Positions 18,640 through 26,412 of a stretch of 57,650 nt of DNA are shown in pieces (positions within the stretch are counted from its first letter, which is position 1; each line of letters begins with the position of its first letter). Source of the stretch: Cytophagales bacterium (GTDB lineage Bacteria; Bacteroidota; Bacteroidia; Cytophagales; Microscillaceae). Position numbers and translations under genes: made by a program. The notes under the pieces are model-generated. The model ran no database searches. It saw only the letters and a list, made by a program, of their open reading frames with translations, and was not told the origin of the DNA. Location: the NCBI GenBank assembly GCA_004293905.1, contig RDZE01000006.1, positions 1 through 57,650 on the forward strand, read 5' to 3'.

Positions 18640-19905
18640 ATGAAACCTATTTTTAGTAATGAAGCAGTAGTATTGGGCATATTACTGCTTTGGATAGCCA
18701 TTGTTTTTCAGACAGAAAAGAAAGAAAGTTGGAAACGTTTTTATCAAATCTTTCCTCCTATTTTACTGTGTTATTTTGTCCCTTCACTTTTCAATATGGT
18801 TTGGTTTGCCGATACAGCTTGGGCATTCCGACTTATTTCGGGTGATGAAAAAGGAGGCTCGCAACTGTATGGAATTGTAGCGAATTATTTATTGCCTTCA
18901 AGCCTTATTTTACTCACTATCAGTATGGATTTGAAAGCTATAGCCCAATTAGGTACTAAAGCCGTATTGGTGTTTTTAGCAGGCACAGTAGGTGTAATAG
19001 TAGGTGCGCCTTTGGCGATGCTCATTGTAGGCTCTTTCGCCCCCGAAACTGTACAAGGCGAGGTTTGGCGTGGCTTGGCTACAATTGCAGGCAGTTGGAT
19101 AGGGGGTTCTGCCAATCAAACAGCAATGAAAGAAGTGTTTGCTGTGCCCGAAGCGGTTTTTTCTATGATGATAGCCGTAGATGTATTGGTGGCAAATGTT
19201 TGGATGGCTTTTCTGCTGTACGGTGCGGGAAAAGCTGAAACAATGAATCGATGGCTAAGAGCAGACAATCAATTAATAGAGGAAATTCAGACGCGTATGG
19301 CTTCTTATCAGGCATCTATTACGCGCCCTGCTACCCTTACTGACCTTATTACTATAGTGGCTATAGGCTTCGCAGGTACAGGGCTTTCGCATGCATGTGC
19401 CGATGCAATAGTCCCTTTTATACAAACTAATGCACCTTATCTGTCGCAGTTTAGCCTTACTTCCAAATTTTTCTGGGTGGTCGTTTTGGCAACTACCTTT
19501 GGTATGTTGGCTTCGCTTTTTCCTTCGGTTAGGCGTTTAGAAGGGGCAGGAGCTTCCAAAATAGGAAGTGTATTTTTGTACCTCATGATAGCTACTATAG
19601 GTATGAAAATGAACGTATTAGCAATTACTGAAAATATGGGCTTGTTTTTAGTGGGAGTAATTTGGATGCTCATTCATGGCTTGATTATTTTTGGGGTAGC
19701 GCGTTTGCTCAGAGCTCCTTTTTTCTTTGTGGCAGTGGGAAGCCAAGCCAATATAGGGGGGGCATCTTCCGCGCCCGTAGTTGCTTCTGCTTTTCATCCT
19801 TCTTTAGCTTCTGTAGGCGTACTTTTGGCTGTATTAGGCTATGCCTTAGGCACTTATGGCGGTTGGTTGGCAGGTATGCTAATGCAATGGTTGGCTACGC
19901 CTTAA
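18640..19905 (+). CDS. DUF819 family membrane permease-like protein
   Basis: A 421-residue protein with about eleven hydrophobic spans and glycine-rich segments such as GSWIGGSANQTAMKEVF and GSQANIGGASSAPVVASAF. These two repeated glycine/serine hairpins are the hallmark of the DUF819 (YjcL) family of predicted transport proteins, related in fold to secondary carriers. Substrate is unknown. The gene follows prs with a 9-base gap, so it is probably read from the same promoter, although no link in function is known. Confidence 0.8.
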   Translation: MKPIFSNEAVVLGILLLWIAIVFQTEKKESWKRFYQIFPPILLCYFVPSLFNMVWFADTAWAFRLISGDEKGGSQLYGIVANYLLPSSLILLTISMDLKAIAQLGTKAVLVFLAGTVGVIVGAPLAMLIVGSFAPETVQGEVWRGLATIAGSWIGGSANQTAMKEVFAVPEAVFSMMIAVDVLVANVWMAFLLYGAGKAETMNRWLRADNQLIEEIQTRMASYQASITRPATLTDLITIVAIGFAGTGLSHACADAIVPFIQTNAPYLSQFSLTSKFFWVVVLATTFGMLASLFPSVRRLEGAGASKIGSVFLYLMIATIGMKMNVLAITENMGLFLVGVIWMLIHGLIIFGVARLLRAPFFFVAVGSQANIGGASSAPVVASAFHPSLASVGVLLAVLGYALGTYGGWLAGMLMQWLATP

Positions 19906-19959
19906 AAATAAGTGATTGTTAGTACCTAAAATTTTGCTCTAATAAATGTCATTGGACTT

Positions 19960-20215
19960 AAGATAGCCTACCAAGAAAAGTTAGCGATATATGCAAGCAT
20001 CTTAACCCAAGACCAAGACAAAAAAGAGAGTGAAAAAAATCTACAGTCTGCATCGCCAAAGGCAAAGCGGGCAAAGAATATGAATTTGGGAACAAAATTG
20101 GGTTGATGATCAGTGCAAAACACTTGATTATCAATATAGTAGAGGCTTTTAAGGGGAATCCACACGATAGCAAAACCATAGAATACCAAATATTTTTTGT
20201 TTTATCATCGGCTTA
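19960..20215 (+). mobile_element. IS5-type transposase relic
   Basis: This otherwise gene-free stretch of about 435 bases (19906-20341) holds a decayed transposase. One frame reads LKIAYQEKLAIYASILTQDQ, then shifts to TVCIAKGKAGKEYEFGNK, GLMISAKHLIINIVEAFK and GNPHDSKTIE. These are the YEFGNK and GNPHDSKT blocks around the catalytic region of IS5-like DDE transposases. A frameshift and a small deletion lie between the two parts. The ends of the element were not found with confidence. Confidence 0.78.
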
Positions 20216-20341
20216 GATTGAAAAAAAGTGATGCCAAAAAGGGGAAAGTGGCATTTTTAAAATATAAAAAATAAGGGTTTGGTTGGTATTTCACAAAAAA
20301 CTTTATAAAATAGCAGCCCAAAAATAAAATATTTTACTCCA

Positions 20342-20935
20342 ATGGCGCAAACAGAAAATAACACTATCAAAAACAGGCTTATTAATTCACGCACTGTATT
20401 TGTTGTATCAATTTTAGTCATCACGCTCACCGTCATAGGCGTTTGGTGGTGGGGCGTAGGGCAACATCGTAGCATTTACGAAAACTCTTTCATTTCCCTT
20501 AGTATTCTATCCGTTTTTTTCTTTACCTTCATCAGTGTAGGGCTTTATAGGGGCATAAAAATGAAAGACAACATCGGCGACCTCAGCGAACAACTCAAAC
20601 TTTCTAAAATACCCGACCTCAGCAGCCACATGTGGGTAGAGTTTTTCCATTTTGATGGCATCATCGGCATACTCATTAGCATTGTCGTATGGTTAGCAGT
20701 CAGTATTGCTTTGGTTTTCTTCTTTTGGGCATTGGGAGCTGTATTGTGGGTAGGCGGCGTATTATTTGTGGCTATGCTCTACTGGATATTTTTCCGCGCG
20801 CTTCGGTTGGTATTCAAAAATTCCTACCATTGCAAAGGAAATGTATTCAAAAGTATTGCCTATGCTCTTTTTTACACTTTCTTATACAATAGTTGGATGT
20901 ATGCCGTTACATGGGTAGCGCAAATGATTTCCTAA
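20342..20935 (+). CDS. Hypothetical membrane protein
   Basis: A 197-residue protein with four hydrophobic spans (about 20-40, 50-72, 108-150 and 175-197). No family was recognised. A soluble loop with KMKDNIGDLSEQLKLSKIPDL lies between spans two and three. It ends 14 bases before the start of the WG-repeat lipoprotein and is probably in one transcript with it. The proximity to an IS relic just upstream suggests its upstream region was rearranged. Confidence 0.65.
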   Translation: MAQTENNTIKNRLINSRTVFVVSILVITLTVIGVWWWGVGQHRSIYENSFISLSILSVFFFTFISVGLYRGIKMKDNIGDLSEQLKLSKIPDLSSHMWVEFFHFDGIIGILISIVVWLAVSIALVFFFWALGAVLWVGGVLFVAMLYWIFFRALRLVFKNSYHCKGNVFKSIAYALFYTFLYNSWMYAVTWVAQMIS

Positions 20936-20949
20936 AACCACTTATAAAT

Positions 20950-21816
20950 ATGTTATTTCAAAAAAAAACAACTGTACTGACCTTACTCTGCTTGTCATTG
21001 CCCCTATTTTGGAGTTGTCAGGATACTGTACAACAAACCAAAAAAGAAGATTTTGATGAGAAAAATTTCATAGAAGATACCACTTCCAAAATCAATAACA
21101 AAGAAGATACCAACAGCATTAACAACCAAGATGAGTTTAAAAAATACGATTTCATCGATTCTTATGCCGAAGGACTTGCCAAAGTAAAACAAAAAGACAA
21201 ATACGGCTACATAGACCAAAAACGCAAAGAAGTAATAGCACCTACTTATGACGATGCCGATTGGTTCAGCGAAGGACTTGCCAAAGTAAAACAAAAAGAC
21301 AAATACGGCTACATAGACAAAAAAGGCAAAGTAATCATCGCTTTTCAATACGAACAAGCAGGCTCTTTTTACGAAGGTTTGGCAATGATAGAAAAAAACA
21401 AACAAAAAGGATACATCGATAAACAAGGGAATACAATCATTGCACCACAATACGATTGGGCGGGCAATTTCAAAAATGGCAGAGCCAAAGTAGCCAAAAA
21501 TGGCAAATGGGGATTTATTAACACTAATGGGCAAGCTATCATTGCCCTACAATACGAAGGAGCGCGCGACTTCAGCGAAGGCTTCGCCGCTGTTTGGAAG
21601 GCAGGCAAATGGGGCTTTGTAGATACACAAGGCAAAGTAGTCATTCCTTTTGAGTACGAACGCGTAGAAGATTTTTTGCCCCCCAAAAAAGAAAATAAAG
21701 ACGAAAAAGACAAAATTCAAGACAAAAACACCACAGAAATCCTCGCCAAAGTCCGAAAAAATGGCAAAGAATATTATATTAACAAACAAGGAGTTTGTAT
21801 GAAAAATTGCAACTAA
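20950..21816 (+). CDS. WG-repeat lipoprotein
   Basis: Start 20950 was chosen over an upstream one because it gives a lipoprotein leader (TLLCLSLPLFWSCQD, lipid cysteine about residue 23). After an acidic spacer there are five or six WG/KWG repeats of about 23-25 residues, each with the pattern EGLAKVxxKxxYGYIDxxGKxIIxxxYExAxxF. Two adjacent repeats (YAEGLAKVKQKDKYGYID and FSEGLAKVKQKDKYGYID) are almost identical, showing a recent unit duplication. WG repeats are beta-strand-rich and probably mediate binding on the cell surface or in the periplasm. The mechanism is unknown. It follows a small membrane protein gene. Confidence 0.85.
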   Translation: MLFQKKTTVLTLLCLSLPLFWSCQDTVQQTKKEDFDEKNFIEDTTSKINNKEDTNSINNQDEFKKYDFIDSYAEGLAKVKQKDKYGYIDQKRKEVIAPTYDDADWFSEGLAKVKQKDKYGYIDKKGKVIIAFQYEQAGSFYEGLAMIEKNKQKGYIDKQGNTIIAPQYDWAGNFKNGRAKVAKNGKWGFINTNGQAIIALQYEGARDFSEGFAAVWKAGKWGFVDTQGKVVIPFEYERVEDFLPPKKENKDEKDKIQDKNTTEILAKVRKNGKEYYINKQGVCMKNCN

Positions 21817-21869
21817 ATGCCATAAATAGCGTAGAGTTTTAAAATTCACACTACTAAACAAATAATATT

Positions 21870-22418
21870 ATGGCACAATACATCTCTTTCGATGACCAAG
21901 TAGAGGTAATCGGACTTAGCATTAACAGTTTTCTTAAAGCAATTCCCGCGTATGAATCTTTAATGATTGAGATACTAAGAAAACACGGTTTGCCAACCAT
22001 AGAACCTGAAAATTGGTACAGCCAAACTTTATGGCTACAAGCCTTCAAAGAAATAGGGGAAAAATATGGCTCTAACACTTTGTTTGCCATTGGGAAAGCC
22101 ATTCCCGAAAATGCCATTTTCCCTCCCGAAATACAAACCATAGAACAAGCCCTACATTCTATAGATGTAGCCTACCACATGAACCACCGCCACGGCGAAA
22201 TAGGCTATTACAAGGTTACGGACTTCAACCCTGCTCTGCGTTTTGCCATCATGGAATGTAAAAACCCCTATCCAAGCCATTTTGACAGAGGCATTATCAT
22301 GACAATGGCACGCAAATTTCGCCCACAAGATTCCATCGTAGTAGAGGTAGTCTTAGACGAAAACAAACCCACAAGGCTCAATGGGGCAGAAAGTTGCACC
22401 TACAGGGTCAGTTGGTAA
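21870..22418 (+). CDS. Hypothetical protein, possibly 4VR-like
   Basis: A 182-residue cytoplasmic protein. The C-terminal RPQDSIVVEVVLDENKP and SCTYRVSW segments recall the end of small 4-vinyl-reductase-like (4VR) ligand-binding domains, but I am not sure of this. The FDRGIIMTMARKF segment is a second landmark. No signal peptide or membrane span is seen. It lies between the WG-repeat lipoprotein and the PaiB-like gene in the same direction. Function is unknown. Confidence 0.6.
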   Translation: MAQYISFDDQVEVIGLSINSFLKAIPAYESLMIEILRKHGLPTIEPENWYSQTLWLQAFKEIGEKYGSNTLFAIGKAIPENAIFPPEIQTIEQALHSIDVAYHMNHRHGEIGYYKVTDFNPALRFAIMECKNPYPSHFDRGIIMTMARKFRPQDSIVVEVVLDENKPTRLNGAESCTYRVSW

Positions 22419-22450
22419 GCACTTCATCAATCTCTTCAAAAACCTAACCG

Positions 22451-23074
22451 ATGTACACCCCTCAATATTTCCAAACACAAGATTGGCGAAAGGTAAAAAC
22501 ACTCATCATCGAAAACCCTTTTGCCACGCTTGTTTCCACACACGAGCACAAATTAGTAGCCACACACCTCCCCTTAGAATTGGAGGAAAAAGGCGAAAAA
22601 GCCTATCTTGCGGGGCATATAGCACGCGCCAACCCTCAATGGCGTAGTTGGGCAGAAAATCCTCAAGAAATTTTAGTCATCATACAAGGAGCACACACCT
22701 ATATATCCTCCTCTTGGTACGACCACGAAAACGTATCTACTTGGAACTATATGGCAGCACACCTCTACGGAAGCCTCAAAATCATAGAAGGCGAAGCCCT
22801 CCTAAAAAAACTCGAACAGCTCACCGAACGCTACGAGCAAGGGCGCGAAAATCCAAGATTGGTCGCCAATATGAGCCCCAACTACCTCAAAAACCAACTA
22901 CGCGCCTTAGTAGGCTTCGAAATAGAAATCACGCATTGGGAAGCCTCTTTCAAACTTTCCCAAAATAGAGATGACAAAAACTACCACCAAATCATAGAGA
23001 AACTCCAACAAGAACCCCACCCCGATAGCCAGCGCATTGCCGAAGCCATGCAGCAAATAAGACCGCAAGAATGA
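22451..23074 (+). CDS. PaiB-type FMN-binding regulator
   Basis: The 207-residue protein matches the PaiB family: MYTPxYF at the start, NPFATLVS, ATHLPLELE, HIARANPQWRSW, HTYISSSWY and VPTWNY-like STWNYMAAHLYG. Family members bind FMN in a split-barrel fold and were first described as negative regulators in Bacillus, although many may be enzymes. There is no separate paiA gene here. It lies between an unknown protein and pruA, all in the same direction. Confidence 0.85.
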   Translation: MYTPQYFQTQDWRKVKTLIIENPFATLVSTHEHKLVATHLPLELEEKGEKAYLAGHIARANPQWRSWAENPQEILVIIQGAHTYISSSWYDHENVSTWNYMAAHLYGSLKIIEGEALLKKLEQLTERYEQGRENPRLVANMSPNYLKNQLRALVGFEIEITHWEASFKLSQNRDDKNYHQIIEKLQQEPHPDSQRIAEAMQQIRPQE

Positions 23075-23146
23075 TTTTCCTTTCTTAGGGTTTGGAAATC
23101 CCTCATTTTTTTTTGAATATTGTAAAAATAAAACAACAAGAAAATT

Positions 23147-24775
23147 ATGTTCGGATTTTTCAACGTTCCTCCTCCCAAAAATGAAACAGTGTTGGCTTAT
23201 GCACCTCAATCGCCTGAGCGCGCTGCCCTACAAAAAGCAATTCAAGAACTTAGAAGCACCACCCGCGAAATACCCATGTATATCGGTGGCGAAAAAGTAA
23301 CTACAGACCGAAAAAAGCGCATTGCCCCTCCGCACGACCATGCCCATACCTTAGGCTACTTCCATGCGGGCGATGCCTCGCACGTAACACAAGCGATACA
23401 AGCCGCGCTCAATGCCAAAAAAAATTGGGAAGAACTCCCTTGGCAACAAAGAGCCGCTATCTTTTTAAAAGCCGCAGACCTATTGGCTACTAAATACAGA
23501 GCCAAAATGAACGCCGCTACAATGCTTGGGCAGTCTAAAAATGCTTTTCAGGCAGAAATAGATGCCGCTTGCGAACTGATTGATTTTCTGAGGTTCAATG
23601 TTCATTTTATGACCCAAATCTACCAAATACAGCCCGAATCATCGGCAGGTATCTGGAACACAATGGAACACCGACCCCTTGAAGGCTTTATCCTTGCCAT
23701 CACTCCTTTCAATTTCTCAGCCATTGGCGGGAACTTGCCTACTGCCCCCGCCCTATTAGGCAATACAGTGGTTTGGAAAGCTGCCGAAACCCAAATCTAC
23801 TCCGCGAGCGTATTCATGGAAATACTCCAAGAAGCAGGTTTGCCCGAGGGAGTCATTAACTTGGTTTATGTAGACGGACCCACAGTCGGCGAGGTCGTAT
23901 TCAATCACCCCGATTTAGCAGGCGTACACTTCACTGGCAGCACAGGCGTTTTCCAACACGTATGGCGAACCGTAGGCAACAACATTCATCTTTATCGTAC
24001 TTATCCGCGCTTGGTAGGCGAAACAGGCGGAAAAGACTTTGTAATAGCACACAAATCTGCCGATGCCAAAGCCTTAGCAACTGCCTTAGTAAGAGGTGCT
24101 TTTGAGTACCAAGGGCAAAAATGTTCTGCTGCTTCTCGTGCCTATATTCCCTCCAATCTTTGGGAAGAGGTAAAAACCTATATGCAAAACGACCTCAAAG
24201 AAATTAAAATGGGAGGCGTAGAAGATTTTTCTAACTTTGTAAATGCCGTTATCGATGAAAAATCTTTTGATAAGATAGCCGAATACATAGACAATGCCAA
24301 AAAAGCACAAGGCGTAACCCTGATAGCAGGCGGAAATTATGACAAATCGAAGGGATACTTCATAGAGCCTACCGTACTCGAAGTAAAAGACCCTATGTAT
24401 GTTACCATGTGCGAAGAAATCTTCGGACCTGTGCTTACCATCTATGTTTACCACGAAGAAAATTTTGAACAAACCCTCGAGTTAGTAGACCAAACCTCGC
24501 CCTACGCACTTACAGGGGCTGTATTTGCACAAGACAAATTTGCCATAGAATTAGCCTATAAAATGCTAAGAAATGCCGCAGGTAATTTTTATATCAATGA
24601 CAAACCTACAGGGGCAGTCGTAGGACAACAGCCTTTTGGCGGTGCGCGTGCCTCTGGTACAAACGACAAAGCAGGCGGAATCCAAAACCTACTTCGTTGG
24701 GTATCGCCACGCTCTATCAAAGAAACCTTTAACCCACCTACGGATTATAAGTATCCTTTTTTGGCTAAAGATTAA
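23147..24775 (+). CDS. pruA: L-glutamate gamma-semialdehyde dehydrogenase
   Basis: A 542-residue aldehyde dehydrogenase that oxidises glutamate-5-semialdehyde to glutamate in proline breakdown. The catalytic region shows GETGGKDF (general base glutamate) and YQGQKCSAASRAY (nucleophilic cysteine). The NAD site includes ITPFNFSAIGGN and HFTGSTGVFQ. This long form with the N-terminal FFNVPPPKNE is typical of the Bacteroidota and eukaryotic-like P5CDH. It has its own terminator. No proline dehydrogenase is nearby. Confidence 0.95.
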   Translation: MFGFFNVPPPKNETVLAYAPQSPERAALQKAIQELRSTTREIPMYIGGEKVTTDRKKRIAPPHDHAHTLGYFHAGDASHVTQAIQAALNAKKNWEELPWQQRAAIFLKAADLLATKYRAKMNAATMLGQSKNAFQAEIDAACELIDFLRFNVHFMTQIYQIQPESSAGIWNTMEHRPLEGFILAITPFNFSAIGGNLPTAPALLGNTVVWKAAETQIYSASVFMEILQEAGLPEGVINLVYVDGPTVGEVVFNHPDLAGVHFTGSTGVFQHVWRTVGNNIHLYRTYPRLVGETGGKDFVIAHKSADAKALATALVRGAFEYQGQKCSAASRAYIPSNLWEEVKTYMQNDLKEIKMGGVEDFSNFVNAVIDEKSFDKIAEYIDNAKKAQGVTLIAGGNYDKSKGYFIEPTVLEVKDPMYVTMCEEIFGPVLTIYVYHEENFEQTLELVDQTSPYALTGAVFAQDKFAIELAYKMLRNAAGNFYINDKPTGAVVGQQPFGGARASGTNDKAGGIQNLLRWVSPRSIKETFNPPTDYKYPFLAKD

Positions 24776-24812
24776 TTTCCAAAGGCTTGTGCGCTAACAG
24801 CCACCATGAAAG

Positions 24813-24847
24813 AAACTTGCTTGTATTATCATAAGCAAGTTTTTTTA
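24813..24847 (+). terminator. Terminator after pruA
   Basis: AAACTTGCTT and AAGCAAGTTT form a 10-base-pair stem with a 10-base loop, followed by a run of T bases. It lies about 38 bases after the pruA stop codon. Confidence 0.8.
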
Positions 24848-24925
24848 TACCCCTAATCATTAGAGTATACACGATTTGTTTATATATTTGTGTGTTTTAT
24901 ATTTCACAAACAAAAACATTATACC

Positions 24926-25723
24926 ATGAGCAAATTCAGCAAGGACGATGCCGAAGACAATAAAATGCATGAACAGTACAAACGCCTCAAAGACACTGTA
25001 AAGAAGTGGCAAGAAAAAGGTTTTACACAGATAAAAATAGTAGAAAAAGTAAATGATTTTGCCAAAAAAAACAACCGCAATATCAAACTCTCTACCTCTG
25101 TACTGAGCAGAATGCTAAAACCCGAAAATATATCGCTCCGTAAATATGTGCAACTGAATGAAATTTTAAGACAGATAGAACAAGAAGGCGATATTTCACC
25201 CTTAGAAAAAAAACAAGACATCGGCACAATCATCAACAAGGTAGTAGGCAAATACCATATTTTTCACCTCAATACAGAGGGCAATGCACTCATTAAAAAT
25301 GTACTTAACATAGAAACCGATGGAACGGTAAGCATTGAAGCCCACGACAACATAAAACATTATGGTAATATCCATATTTTTGAAAACACACTTGCTGCTA
25401 TTAACATAAATCGCCTTAATGATAAACCTTTCTTTTACCAAATCACCTTCAACTTCAAAGGGTATTTAGGCTATGGCATTTCTACTCTACAACATATATG
25501 GGCGGTTTCTACCACTATTTCCCTCACTCAATTCCCGATGGCAAATATCCGATTGATTTTTCCCTTTTCCGAAGAAGATAAAAAGCAAAAAATAACAGGT
25601 GAATTAGTCCATTTGGATAGTGCTATATTTGCAAAATTAAAAATGCAATATCCTGTTTTAGAGGTATTTACAGAAAAAAACACCAAACTGACTTGCCACT
25701 ACGAAATCAACGCAATGTATTGA
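24926..25723 (+). CDS. Putative HTH protein beside the Csx20-like gene
   Basis: The start at 24926 gives a 265-residue protein. The N-terminal third is helical and looks like a helix-turn-helix domain: QEKGFTQIKIVEKVNDFAKK and LSTSVLSRMLKPENISLRKYVQLNEIL. The C-terminal two thirds are beta-rich (HYGNIHIFENTLAAININ, FKGYLGYGISTLQHIWAVST) and not recognised. It may be a DNA-binding sensor protein. It has its own terminator and sits upstream of the Csx20-like gene in the same direction, 89 bases away. The functional link is only a guess. Confidence 0.65.
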   Translation: MSKFSKDDAEDNKMHEQYKRLKDTVKKWQEKGFTQIKIVEKVNDFAKKNNRNIKLSTSVLSRMLKPENISLRKYVQLNEILRQIEQEGDISPLEKKQDIGTIINKVVGKYHIFHLNTEGNALIKNVLNIETDGTVSIEAHDNIKHYGNIHIFENTLAAININRLNDKPFFYQITFNFKGYLGYGISTLQHIWAVSTTISLTQFPMANIRLIFPFSEEDKKQKITGELVHLDSAIFAKLKMQYPVLEVFTEKNTKLTCHYEINAMY

Positions 25724-25740
25724 AATTGCGTGGGAATTGT

Positions 25741-25766
25741 AGCAATTGCACAATTGCTTTTTATTG
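25741..25766 (+). terminator. Terminator after the HTH protein gene
   Basis: AGCAATTG and CAATTGCT form a compact stem followed by TTTTATT. It separates the HTH-protein transcript from the Csx20-like gene. Confidence 0.65.
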
Positions 25767-25812
25767 CCAACCCAACTACCGAACTTTGCCACCGAAAAAT
25801 ACACAATAACGC

Positions 25813-26199
25813 ATGAAAACAATATTCCTTTTATTCTCGCACACCCTCACCGAAGACCAACTCCAAGACGCAGAAAAATCATTGGGGACTTCGCGCGTAG
25901 TAGCACTGCCCGAAGATTTACAGAAAAAATTTAGCAACGTTCCCCCAGACCTCATCACCATTGCCGAATACTTACAACCTATTGAGCAATGGCTACTAAA
26001 CCTAGCCAAAGAAGGCGACTACGCACTCATTCAAGGCGATTTTGGGGCTACGCACTACCTCGTAAACCAATGCAAAAACAAGGGAGTTATTCCTGTATAT
26101 GCTACTACAGAACGACAATCGATAGACCAAGTACAAACTGATGGCTCAGTAGTTACTCAGCGTATTTTTAAGCATAAAATGTTTAGAAAATATGAATAA
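25813..26199 (+). CDS. Csx20-like CRISPR-associated protein (orphan)
   Basis: The 128-residue protein has the features that I associate with the Csx20 family of type III CRISPR accessory proteins: IFLLFSHTLTEDQLQDAEKS near the N-terminus, LPEDLQKKFSNVPPDL, the glycine-rich GDYALIQGDFGATHYLVN block, VIPVYATTERQS, and a VFKH/RKY-like C-terminus (IFKHKMFRKYE). These proteins are predicted to bind or cleave cyclic oligoadenylate. The identification is from memory of the family pattern, without a search. No CRISPR array, Cas10 or other cas gene lies in this window. It ends 17 bases before the -7 element of the thiamine operon. Confidence 0.62.
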   Translation: MKTIFLLFSHTLTEDQLQDAEKSLGTSRVVALPEDLQKKFSNVPPDLITIAEYLQPIEQWLLNLAKEGDYALIQGDFGATHYLVNQCKNKGVIPVYATTERQSIDQVQTDGSVVTQRIFKHKMFRKYE

Positions 26200-26215
26200 G
26201 TTTTTCTAAAAAAGC

Positions 26216-26223
26216 TATCTTTG
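26216..26223 (+). promoter_or_regulatory. -7 element of the thiamine operon
   Basis: TATCTTTG matches TAnnTTTG and lies about 15 bases before the riboswitch, so the RNA would begin near 26230. It is placed immediately after the Csx20-like stop codon. Confidence 0.6.
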
Positions 26224-26235
26224 TGCCTCATTGAC

Positions 26236-26325
26236 CACACTATAAGGGGTGCCTTACTTAATAACAGGCTGAGATTATACCCATAGAACCTGATGCGGGT
26301 AATGCCGCCGAAGGGAATAAAAGCA
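26236..26325 (+). promoter_or_regulatory. TPP riboswitch (THI element)
   Basis: The conserved thiamine pyrophosphate aptamer cores are present: GGGGTGCC near 26246, GGCTGAGAT (26268-26276), then ATACCCAT, GAACCTGATGCGGGTAATGCC and GAAGGGAAT near 26311. The order and spacing fit the TPP riboswitch. It lies in the leader of the TonB receptor gene. A following inverted repeat, ACAACCA and TGGTTGT (26329-26351), has no T-run, so the control step may act on translation rather than termination. Confidence 0.93.
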
Positions 26326-26412
26326 TCACAACCACTATTATAATGGTTGTTATAGCCAAAGCATTTCTTAAAGGAGTGGGTGTTTATTTTTATTAACATC
26401 TATTAAAAAATT

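Noticed and set aside
26236..26325. Reading the riboswitch region as a tRNA or as a coding stretch
   Set aside because: The TPP aptamer cores are complete and no tRNA arms or open frame fit.
26329..26351. Terminator after the TPP riboswitch
   Set aside because: The hairpin (ACAACCA and TGGTTGT) has no T-run, so it was not called as a terminator.
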